Shown: positions 54,302 to 61,167 of the stretch, one piece after another
Numbering within the stretch: position 1 is the stretch's first letter
Layout of the letters: the number at the start of each line of letters is the position of its first letter
From: Acidobacteriota bacterium
GTDB lineage: Bacteria > Acidobacteriota > Thermoanaerobaculia > Multivoradales > J023
NCBI GenBank assembly: GCA_029263395.1
Contig: JAJCXO010000228.1
Location: 21,335 to 85,334 of the forward strand
Direction of reading: 5' to 3'
DNA: 64,000 nt
Position numbers and translations under genes: made by a program
Notes under the pieces: model-generated
The model's input: the letters and a program-made list of their open reading frames with translations, nothing else
Databases searched by the model: none
Told to the model about the DNA's origin: nothing

Positions 54302-55002
54302 AGTTCGCCGAGTTCGATCAATACTCAGAAGACCTCCTGATGGCGCAGTATGACGTCTCGGAGATCATAACTCACGAGCTGATGAAGGGAGAGGTTCGGG
54401 AAGACTTTCTGATCACCACACTGGAGTCATGCTCCGACCCCAAACCGAAACTGGTGAAGGGGACAATTTCCGACGGGCAGGAAGACGCGGGGCAGTTGGA
54501 TATCATTCTTTGCCGCCCATTTGCTCACCTTCGCCACATCGGAACGCAATGCTTCGTGGAAAAGAACGATGCACTCTGCGTGATTGAAGTGAAAGGAAAC
54601 TGCACAGGCCGTGATTTGAAGAAGGCGGCGGCGAAAGCCGTGATGATTCAGAACCTCCAAGGTCAGCGAGTCCCGCTATACGGTGTGGTATGTTACAAAG
54701 TCGCGCTGGAGTTGAAGACTATCATGAGCCGCTTCGGGTATTCCTATGATGTCGCGACCAAGACCTATTTTGATAACGCCACAATCCCCAATGAGGCAGA
54801 AGCTGACTGGCATACGATTGATTATTCAGCCTTGGATTTCTTCGTCTCACTGGAAGACGGGAAGAAGGTTTTCCTGCGAAAATACGAAATGATTCCAGGC
54901 AAGTTTCGTTTCGTCCGAGCGGTTCAGTCTCCACTCATCAAGGAGCTGTTTTCAATAATGCGGGGATTGTGGATTGCGGCGAACCAAGCGCCCGCAGAAT
55001 GA
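54298..55002 (+). CDS. DUF6602-like predicted nuclease-fold protein
   Basis: The 234-residue protein overlaps the methylase gene by ATGA. Its core has the pattern of a PD-(D/E)xK fold: AGQLDIIL gives the Asp and ALCVIEVKGN the Glu-x-Lys, about 35 residues apart. This agrees with my memory of DUF6602. No toxin or helicase motifs are seen. Being coupled to hsd genes, it may be an accessory nuclease or an additional defence gene carried in the operon. The AT content rises compared with hsdR. The activity is predicted only. Confidence 0.62.
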   Translation: MKFAEFDQYSEDLLMAQYDVSEIITHELMKGEVREDFLITTLESCSDPKPKLVKGTISDGQEDAGQLDIILCRPFAHLRHIGTQCFVEKNDALCVIEVKGNCTGRDLKKAAAKAVMIQNLQGQRVPLYGVVCYKVALELKTIMSRFGYSYDVATKTYFDNATIPNEAEADWHTIDYSALDFFVSLEDGKKVFLRKYEMIPGKFRFVRAVQSPLIKELFSIMRGLWIAANQAPAE

Positions 55003-55358
55003 AGGAGCGCAACGCCCATATCCACACCAACGGCAACATCTTCTACAGCAGCGGGGCGGCGCTCGACATCAAGATTCGGGAAATCCTCCGTGTGGTAGTC
55101 GAGATCCAGGAGCACTCCAAGCCGGTCATCGAGCACTGCTGCCGGGACTTCCTAGTCGAGAGCCACGACCCCGACGGGCGCGAGTATTTCTCAGCCGCTG
55201 ACCGAACTCGTGAAGTGCTGATTCACGACAACTATCTCTCGCAGGAAGACATTGGTTTCTGTCTCCGCTTCGACCTTGCCAGCCTCGCGGGGCGGCAAGA
55301 GATCGATAGCATCCACATGCTTCACGAGGCCCTAGCAAAGGTGTACCGCTCAGACTAG
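54999..55358 (+). CDS. hypothetical protein of the hsd operon
   Basis: This is an unrecognised 119-residue protein starting MKERNAHIHTNGNIFYSSGA. It overlaps the previous stop by ATGA, so it belongs to the same operon. It is helical and soluble (LDIKIREILRVVVEIQEHSK). No motif is recognised. A clear terminator follows. It may be the partner or immunity protein of the preceding nuclease-like product; only the tight coupling supports this. Confidence 0.55.
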   Translation: MKERNAHIHTNGNIFYSSGAALDIKIREILRVVVEIQEHSKPVIEHCCRDFLVESHDPDGREYFSAADRTREVLIHDNYLSQEDIGFCLRFDLASLAGRQEIDSIHMLHEALAKVYRSD

Positions 55359-55383
55359 GAGCTCTGCGCAGTTACTAGGGGCT

Positions 55384-55414
55384 GCGAAACATCCGAATGC
55401 AGATGTTTCGCTTT
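55384..55414 (+). terminator. intrinsic terminator of the hsd operon
   Basis: GCGAAACATC pairs with GATGTTTCGC over ten bases around an eight-base loop, followed by TTT. It lies 26 bases after the last operon gene. Confidence 0.7.
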
Positions 55415-55441
55415 GACACACGTTTCCTATCAACACCTCTG

Positions 55442-56047
55442 CTATGCGGGATGGAGCCTCGCACTCATCACCGCCGCCAACTGCTCCTCAATCCTATTCG
55501 CCGCCTCATGCATCGGATCGGCCGCCAGATGCGCATACCGAGCCGTCGTCCGTGGCTGTGTATGCCCAAGCAACTTGCCGATCATCGGCAGTGAGAGGCC
55601 GAGACCGGCACCGACAGCGGCAAGACTTTGACGAAGATCATGAATCCGCAGATCTTGTAGCTTCGCCTGATCGCAGATCCTTCGCCATGGCCCCTTCAGG
55701 TCGCTCAGGTGCGACTTCGGCAGCCGCCCCTCGATGACCCATGGGTTGCCATAGGTGCGGGGAATCGCAGCCAGTACTCCTTGACCCACTGCACCGAGGA
55801 AAACCGTTTTGGCGCCGGTCTTGGAATCCGGTAGATTGAGTCGTCCATGCTCGAAGTCCACATCCTCCCATCGCAGGCGCAGGATTTCGCGCAGCCGACA
55901 GCCTGTGAGGATTAGCAGACGCAAGGCAGCAATGGCATGGACACTCTCGCTCCCAGCCTCTTCGACTTCCGCGATGGTCTGGGTGAGTCTGGCAAGCTCC
56001 TCTGAGGACATGTAGCGTTCGCGCTTCTTTTCCTTGAAGGGTTCCAC
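55442..56047 (-). pseudogene. truncated tyrosine integrase (catalytic domain only)
   Basis: The 201-residue product holds the catalytic half of a phage-type integrase: Arg in TGCRLREILRL, Lys in DSKTGAKT, a box reading HDLRQS where HxLRHT/S is usual, His in LLGHTQPRT, and Tyr in ARYAHL. The arm-binding and core-binding domains are missing. No matching sequence lies upstream, so about the first half of the gene has been lost. It marks the right edge of the accessory region. It could be a remnant of the integrase that inserted an older element. Confidence 0.75.
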
Positions 56048-56094
56048 ATGACGACTCGGATTATCGCAGGTCCAGTTCGGTGGACCTCCTGCGT

Positions 56095-56330
56095 CAGAAC
56101 TTGAACCCGGTAGCCGAAGAGTTAGAAAGATGGACGAAAAGCCTCAAGAGGCATCCGGTCTAGGATGCCCGCAAGCCTGGTGGAAACTCCTACGCCAGAT
56201 CTCGAACTTAGTAGCCGATGAACTCCGAAGATGGATGAGAATTCCTAAAAATGAATCGGTCTAGGCTTCCGGGAAGCCTAGTGGAGCTGCTACGCAGCAA
56301 TTCCAACCTGGAGTAGAAGAGCTCAAGAGA
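56095..56330. repeat. imperfect direct repeat of about 105 bp, two and a part copies
   Basis: Units starting near 56097, 56198 and 56306 share GTAG-CGA-GA followed by AGATGGA-GA. The first two also share CGGTCTAGG-T-CC and, later, a CTACGC block. The second unit contains a 21-base palindrome, CTAGGCTTCC-G-GGAAGCCTAG (56261-56281), and the hairpin GCTGC-TAC-GCAGC (56286-56298). It lies directly upstream of the integrase remnant, in a 502-base gap without genes. It could be recombinase arm sites or a degraded element end. Confidence 0.6.
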
Positions 56331-56549
56331 TGATCAGAAATTCACGGAAGGCTCAAATCCAAGGGTTATGCAGAACCGTCTAATCCTATGCAGGCTATCG
56401 ACAAGCCAGCCATGCAGTGTCTATTGCAGATCAGGAAGCATCCACTAAATCTCTGAGCGCAGGCTCAATTTAACCCTATGGCTAAGTCACGATTCGACGT
56501 CGGCAACCGATGAGAGCGGAGGTGTGCAAGGTAGTTTTAGATGTCGCAT

Positions 56550-57743
56550 TCAAACCTGCTGCTCGTACTCAACAACGATCGGCTTGATTTGCTGTGGTTT
56601 TCCAGCTACAAGCTCGTAGTCTTCACTCTGCACAGCCTTCACGCCAGCCCCAGACGTTCTAATGTAGACACTTTTTGGCGACTTACCACACCTTACGAAA
56701 AAGCGATAGGAGCCCTTCTTTACAGTCGCCTTCTGTTCCTGGGCTTTTGTGTTCACGTCGTGTACATACACAGTAAGGTACTCGGCTTTTTGTCCATCAA
56801 TTTTTATAGAGCCACTGACTTCCGCCTCTCGATCCATGACATAGAGAAGCCATGAGCAGGCGAACGGGGCGACCACAAGTGGTGGGATGAGTCCTCCAAT
56901 TGTCGACAAAAACTGTAGTTTATTCGGTATATTAAAATAAAAATACAGAATTGCGGTCAAAATACCGACTGAGAGCGCCAGGATCAATTTTATTGTTGGT
57001 TTGCCCAAGCGCCTGTCGACAGCATACTTGCGCTCAATAGCTAGACCGATAAGGCTCACGGCCAGATTAACGACCAACACTGCGAGATCAAAACTTGCCT
57101 TAAAAGGATTGGGGGACGTGAGGTAGACCTCTTTGCCTTTTAGTTCAGCTGCGAGCAGCCTATATTTCTTTCCTGGAATTTCCTGTTGCCACATATTTTT
57201 TGGCGGTTCAAAACTAAGGCCATCAGTGTCAGCCTGCTTCGGAAGCACGATCGTAACATCGAAGACGGAAGCTGTCGTAGGAAGGGAAAGGATGCTCCGG
57301 TGTTTCTGAAGATAGACGTAAGAAAAGTCGAATTTATACTCCAGTCGATCCTGGTCGATTGGACTAAAGGCATTCTTGATTGTAAACGTCGGAGTTTTGT
57401 TGGTCCCGGACACCACAAGTACAAAGGCGGAATACTTGTCACCTGTGAATATCAGCGATATTTCAATATCATCAGGCTTTTCAATAGAAAACGAAGAATT
57501 CAGACTAAATGGCAAGACCGCGATCGTGACATTTGTCGCCGGAACACTAGATACTTGTGCGTCCAACGTGATCTTGGCGGATGTCATTCCCCTGCTGTCG
57601 GTCTCAAGCAGTAACGATGCGGCCTGAGCTTGAGTTGCCGCAACAAACGCCAGAAGAACAACAACCTTCGAACTTAGGCGCGAAACGCGGCTTGAGCCAC
57701 AATCTGTCACCGGAAGTCTCTGAGTGTGATAGTAAGAAACCAA
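56550..57743 (-). CDS. hypothetical envelope/membrane protein
   Basis: This is an unrecognised 397-residue protein. A hydrophobic signal segment (VVVLLAFVAATQAQA) is followed by about 180 residues of extracytoplasmic beta-rich sequence. Three or so membrane helices come next, between about 215 and 310 (ASFDLAVLVVNLAVSLIGLA, LILALSVGILTAILYFYFNI, PPLVVAPFACSWLLYVM). A C-terminal cytoplasmic beta domain follows. The TTG start lies inside the end of the upstream membrane gene, so the two are coupled. AT content is high compared with the chromosome part. Confidence 0.6.
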   Translation of the reverse strand: MVSYYHTQRLPVTDCGSSRVSRLSSKVVVLLAFVAATQAQAASLLLETDSRGMTSAKITLDAQVSSVPATNVTIAVLPFSLNSSFSIEKPDDIEISLIFTGDKYSAFVLVVSGTNKTPTFTIKNAFSPIDQDRLEYKFDFSYVYLQKHRSILSLPTTASVFDVTIVLPKQADTDGLSFEPPKNMWQQEIPGKKYRLLAAELKGKEVYLTSPNPFKASFDLAVLVVNLAVSLIGLAIERKYAVDRRLGKPTIKLILALSVGILTAILYFYFNIPNKLQFLSTIGGLIPPLVVAPFACSWLLYVMDREAEVSGSIKIDGQKAEYLTVYVHDVNTKAQEQKATVKKGSYRFFVRCGKSPKSVYIRTSGAGVKAVQSEDYELVAGKPQQIKPIVVEYEQQV

Positions 57744-58120
57744 GAGGCCAAGATAGTAAATTGGACACCCAGGAGTGCAGCAAAGAACGCGGCTGTGCGC
57801 TTTAGTGCCTGGAGTCGCACTTCATAGGCACGATACTCGTCCCGAGCCTCTTCAATGCCACTGGATTCCGAGTAACGCAAGCGCCTCCACTGGTTGAATC
57901 TATTGGAAGTCCAGGCTACCCAAGCGAAGATGTTGACCATGATAGCGACAGAGAAAATTTCAGAGTAGAGTTGTGCTTTGGAGGAATACTCTAAAAAGTA
58001 CCCTAAAGCAAGAGTTGAGATAATCAACTCAGCCAACATCCTGGTCCTCAAAAAGCGCATTTCGGACCTCATGCTGGCTGTGCGCTCCAGTAAGAATTCG
58101 AGAGAGTACGCCTGTTGCAT
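57707..58120 (-). CDS. small membrane protein, three helices
   Basis: This is an unrecognised 137-residue protein with membrane helices at about residues 28-45, 52-72 and 110-130 (LGVQFTILASWFLTITL). A polar helix containing EEARDEYRAYEVRLQALKR lies between them, so the layout recalls small SLATT-like pore proteins linked to defence operons, but similarity is not clear. It overlaps the following envelope gene by 37 bases, so the two probably work together. Confidence 0.55.
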   Translation of the reverse strand: MQQAYSLEFLLERTASMRSEMRFLRTRMLAELIISTLALGYFLEYSSKAQLYSEIFSVAIMVNIFAWVAWTSNRFNQWRRLRYSESSGIEEARDEYRAYEVRLQALKRTAAFFAALLGVQFTILASWFLTITLRDFR

Positions 58121-58237
58121 TTCTAGAAATCTCCAGGTTTAGAGGCCATCGAGCTTAAATCTAGCTTATTTTGTATGACCATCCTCCGCGTCATACGTAA
58201 CGTATCAGTCCGCTACTCTGCCGAACGCGAGAGCGCT

Positions 58238-58447
58238 TCAAGCGCCCGCGTCCTTCGTAACCATGGAGAGCCCGCCCCCTCTGTCTAGAACGACCGCCAG
58301 GGCTCTTCCAAGAACCTCCGAGGCGCAGAAAGAGGCCTCTGGTCTCTTCGTGTCGAATGCCCTAGCCACAGCCCGAATGGGCTTTGCCTTGGTTAGCCAC
58401 TCCATAAAGTCTTCGTGGGCCTCAAGAGTGAACTTCTGCGTGGACAT
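58238..58447 (-). CDS. small hypothetical protein
   Basis: This is a 69-residue frame beginning MSTQKFTLEAHEDFMEWL. The amino-acid composition is protein-like, with a possible helical N-terminal half (WLTKAKPIRAVARAFDTKR) and a glycine-rich end. No clear ribosome site is visible. I recognise no family. It may be real but isolated. Confidence 0.35.
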   Translation of the reverse strand: MSTQKFTLEAHEDFMEWLTKAKPIRAVARAFDTKRPEASFCASEVLGRALAVVLDRGGGLSMVTKDAGA

Positions 58448-58579
58448 GATGGAAGTCTAACCTATGCCGTCTTGCTTTCGCCTGTTTGGGATGGAGTGTT
58501 GCCTGGATCGTGGTAGGCGACGCTGCCATCCTCACCAACTCCGTACCTAGAAAGCCTGGTGTTTGCAAAACTCGGAGTT

Positions 58580-58733
58580 TGACCCATCCAACAGTCAGAA
58601 CCGTGACCCACCTAGCGAAGCCTCTTTCAACTGCGTTTTTCTGGCAAACGCCTCTCACAGAATAAGTTGGAGGCTTTGCTTGAAAAACGCCGACCGCCTC
58701 AAGTGGGTCAGATTCCGATTGGTGAAAGGGTCA
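58580..58733. other. possible insertion-sequence remnant with TGACCCA/TGGGTCA motifs
   Basis: TGACCCA occurs at 58580 and 58604. Its reverse, TGGGTCA, is at 58704, with AGGGTCA at 58727. Such repeated GGGTCA motifs are found at ends of IS21-like elements, but no transposase frame remains. The wider stretch 58448-59100 holds no supported gene. Confidence 0.3.
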
Positions 58734-59122
58734 ATTTCCGGCTGGTGCGTACAAGAGGCCAGATATCGCCTCGTTCACGATCGAACTGGCCGGCTGACTA
58801 CGCGTCCTGTGGACGACTATTGGGGCCGGTGCCAGGCTCGAAGTTGTTGACGTTGAGGCAAAGCGAACTCGCCGCGCCGAAGGCCGAGATATCTGATCCC
58901 GAATCAACATGCCGGAGGCAGGGAGTCTCGGGGATGCGACAGGTAGTCAGAAATTGACGCCGACCCCGAAGCACGACAACCTACGCTAGGACATCATCCT
59001 AGCTGTTTGCTCTGTGTTTGCTCAGCCAGTTCTAAACATCCAAGATCCGGACTCAGTAGTTCCTTAAACGTCAGAGAATAAAGGCCTTATTAGATCGGCT
59101 AGAGGCACATGCGAGATAAAGC

Positions 59123-59248
59123 CGCGATCGAGCGTCATTCCTGGTCTCTTGGCGTTGCCGAGACCGCGATCGAGCGTCATTCCTGGTCTCTTGACGTTGC
59201 CGAGACCGCGATCGAGGGTGAATCGTGGTCTCCTGACGGTGGGGAGAC
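59123..59248. repeat. three tandem 42-bp units, each with a GGTCTC/GAGACC hairpin
   Basis: Units start at 59123, 59165 and 59207. The first two are nearly identical and the third is diverged. Every unit keeps GGTCTC and GAGACC, which can pair around about 11 bases. Because 42 is a multiple of three, the frame 59109-59309 encodes a 14-residue repeat (AIERHSWSLGVAET). I cannot tell whether the repeat acts as DNA, RNA or peptide. Confidence 0.7.
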
Positions 59249-59374
59249 CACAATCGACTTTCGATGCGACCTCTCTTGCGCCGCAGATTCCAGACTCAAC
59301 CGGCCTTAAGCCCGAACCTTACGCCCGAAGTGGGCGGCACCTCGGCCTTCGATCAAATGCTCCGCCCAGCAGGC

Positions 59375-59830
59375 CTACCAAGCTGTCGTGTCTCCCGACT
59401 CGAATCCATCAGCGAAGATGGACCCGAAGGTGCGATCGAGGGCGTCTTGGCAATCCAATCGCGGGAAGCTCAGTCCGTTGGTGGCGTCGGTCACCATCTC
59501 GCCAGCCACCGCATGCACCGACTCGAACTGGCGACGCAGCACGAACTCACCGGAGGGGATCGCCCGCAACACCTGCCCTCGTGCCATTGTTATGGCTTCC
59601 CGACCGGCATCAGAGGTCAAGAAGGCGCCACGCTCGAGCTCGGAAGGCACGGCCACATCGAACGCAATCATCACCCGCACCATCGGCTTCTCCGCCAGCG
59701 CGTCAATCACCGGTTGTCCAACGGTGGCCTCGGCAAGAGTGGGAGCTGGCGCCAGCAAGGCAAAGGCCAAAGCAATGATAGCAAAACGGCCTAAATCATG
59801 ATGAATTCTGCGTTGATGTCGAGTGTGCAT
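59375..59830 (-). CDS. secreted orphan I9-propeptide-like protein
   Basis: The 151-residue protein has a signal peptide (FAIIALAFALLAPAPTLA). A domain resembling the inhibitor I9 propeptide of subtilisin-like proteases follows (VRVMIAFDVAVPSELERG, then VLRRQFESVHAVAGEMV, about residues 48-125). It then ends at once in IFADGFESGDTTAW. That end motif recurs at the C-termini of secreted proteins in this kind of bacterium, as I recall. The protease catalytic domain that normally separates these parts is absent, which suggests an internal deletion or a free inhibitor. No frame remnant of a protease is seen nearby. Confidence 0.6.
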   Translation of the reverse strand: MHTRHQRRIHHDLGRFAIIALAFALLAPAPTLAEATVGQPVIDALAEKPMVRVMIAFDVAVPSELERGAFLTSDAGREAITMARGQVLRAIPSGEFVLRRQFESVHAVAGEMVTDATNGLSFPRLDCQDALDRTFGSIFADGFESGDTTAW

Positions 59831-59969
59831 TTCGAGACCTCCTCAATTTCAATGAGCCGAAAGTGATCACAACCAATTATTCCTGCACCATAGGTGTCTT
59901 GGCTGTCACCTTCGGTGTCAAGAATGTTAGCTGATGACCAACGATTCTAGACGGTAGACTGCTCGTACG

Positions 59970-60611
59970 ATGAGACACGAAATACCTGATCGACCGCAAT
60001 CGCCGTTCTGGAAGCGCCTGCTCGTCGCCTGCCTCATCTTGACGGGAGTCGTCGTCCTGAGCGGTGCGTGGCTGTTTTCTGGCTCGGATGTGAGCTGCGA
60101 CGAGATCGAGGACGCCAGCGGACCGCGACTGCGTTGCGCCTTTGACGTCGCGGCGCCTCCGACCGAGGTGTGGGAGGCGATGACTCGCACCGACGAGCCG
60201 CGCCCCTACTACTTCGACGCCGTGCTCGAAGCCGAGATGGTTCCCGGCGGCCGCTGGCGGTTCCTGACCGACGACCTCGAGCGTTTCCTCGCTGGCGGCG
60301 AGATCCTCGCGATCGACCCGACACGGCGCTTCGAACAAAGCTTCCAAGCCGCCGACCTCGACGATCCGGCGAGCCGCATCACCGTCGAGTTGAGCGAGAC
60401 CGACCTCGGCTGCCACGTGGTCCTGACCCACGACCGTTTCCCCCACAAGACCACAACCTATCGTCGCTTCCGACGTGCTCACCCTCTCGCCCTGAGCGCG
60501 CTAAAGTCCGTCCTCGAAACCGGCGAGCTGCCGTTCCGCGCCCGCATTTACACGCTGATGTTCAAGCCAGGGATGAAGACGATGACGGTTCGCGCCGAGC
60601 CTTGGTCGTAA
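59970..60611 (+). CDS. membrane-anchored SRPBCC-fold protein
   Basis: The 213-residue protein has one N-terminal membrane helix (LLVACLILTGVVVLSGAWLF). An SRPBCC/AHSA1-type domain follows. DVAAPPTEVWEAMT is the first helix-grip element, PGGRWRF a central strand, and ITVELSETDLGCHVVLTHDRF the antiparallel sheet. The fold binds hydrophobic ligands; which ligand is unknown. The domain would lie outside the cytoplasmic membrane. It is convergent with the pterin gene. Confidence 0.72.
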   Translation: MRHEIPDRPQSPFWKRLLVACLILTGVVVLSGAWLFSGSDVSCDEIEDASGPRLRCAFDVAAPPTEVWEAMTRTDEPRPYYFDAVLEAEMVPGGRWRFLTDDLERFLAGGEILAIDPTRRFEQSFQAADLDDPASRITVELSETDLGCHVVLTHDRFPHKTTTYRRFRRAHPLALSALKSVLETGELPFRARIYTLMFKPGMKTMTVRAEPWS

Positions 60612-60661
60612 GTGGCCTGTCGCCCGCCAAAGGACGGTCTCGAGATCTGTTTAGGGCGACC

Positions 60662-61033
60662 TCACGCTTCCTGATAGGTCGCTGAGCAATCGGGGCCTTC
60701 CCACACCGTGACTTCGGAGATCCCGGAGCCGGGGAGGCGCGCTTGCATCTCTTGATAGAACCAACGCGCCAGATGTTCGGTGGTGGGAGTGATGCGATCG
60801 AAAGGCGGGGTGGCATTGATATCACCGTGGTGGAAGCGGGCGGTGAGATCACCAAGCGTCGCCTTCACCGCTACGAAGTCGAAACCCATGCCTTCGTCGT
60901 CGAGCTCGGTGGTGCGGAGCACCGCTTCCACTTGCCAGCTATGGCCATGGACCGGCTCTGGCGACCCTTGGTACGAACGCAGATGATGGGCCGCTTCGAA
61001 GCGTTCACGAACGCGTAGGGTGTATCTCGGCAT
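60662..61033 (-). CDS. 6-pyruvoyl-tetrahydropterin synthase family, PTPS-III-like
   Basis: The protein is 123 residues if started at MPRYTLRVRE; the frame runs 27 codons further into repeated DNA. Zinc ligands are in EAAHHL and in HGH. The residue three before HGH is Glu (EPVHGH) and no Cys is in the CxxxHGH position of QueD. By my knowledge of the family, ExxHGH marks PTPS-III, which makes 6-hydroxymethyl-dihydropterin for folate in place of FolB. It ends with the conserved VTVWEGPDCSATY. No queuosine genes are adjacent. Confidence 0.75.
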   Translation of the reverse strand: MPRYTLRVRERFEAAHHLRSYQGSPEPVHGHSWQVEAVLRTTELDDEGMGFDFVAVKATLGDLTARFHHGDINATPPFDRITPTTEHLARWFYQEMQARLPGSGISEVTVWEGPDCSATYQEA

Positions 61034-61061
61034 GGGTCGATTGTAGCGACGGCGCGACCGA

Positions 61062-61123
61062 GCGCCAAGCATGACAGGGCACGGCCGTACGCCAAGCATG
61101 CGCGCGCCAAGCATGACAGGGCG
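61062..61123. repeat. three direct copies around CGCCAAGCATG
   Basis: GCGCCAAGCATGACAGGGC at 61062 recurs at 61104, and the core CGCCAAGCATG also at 61090. The copies lie between the divergent pterin and glycosyltransferase-like genes, so they may be binding sites or simple slippage. Confidence 0.65.
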
Positions 61124-61167
61124 GTGGCGCGCTCGACCCGGGAACTCGGATAACCTCTGCTTTCGCC

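Noticed and set aside
59123..59248. CRISPR array
   Set aside because: The units are contiguous 42-bp tandem repeats without variable spacers, and no cas genes are near.
59149..59778. Plus-strand frame of 209 codons
   Set aside because: Arg/Pro-rich shadow of the secreted-protein gene on the other strand and of the repeats.
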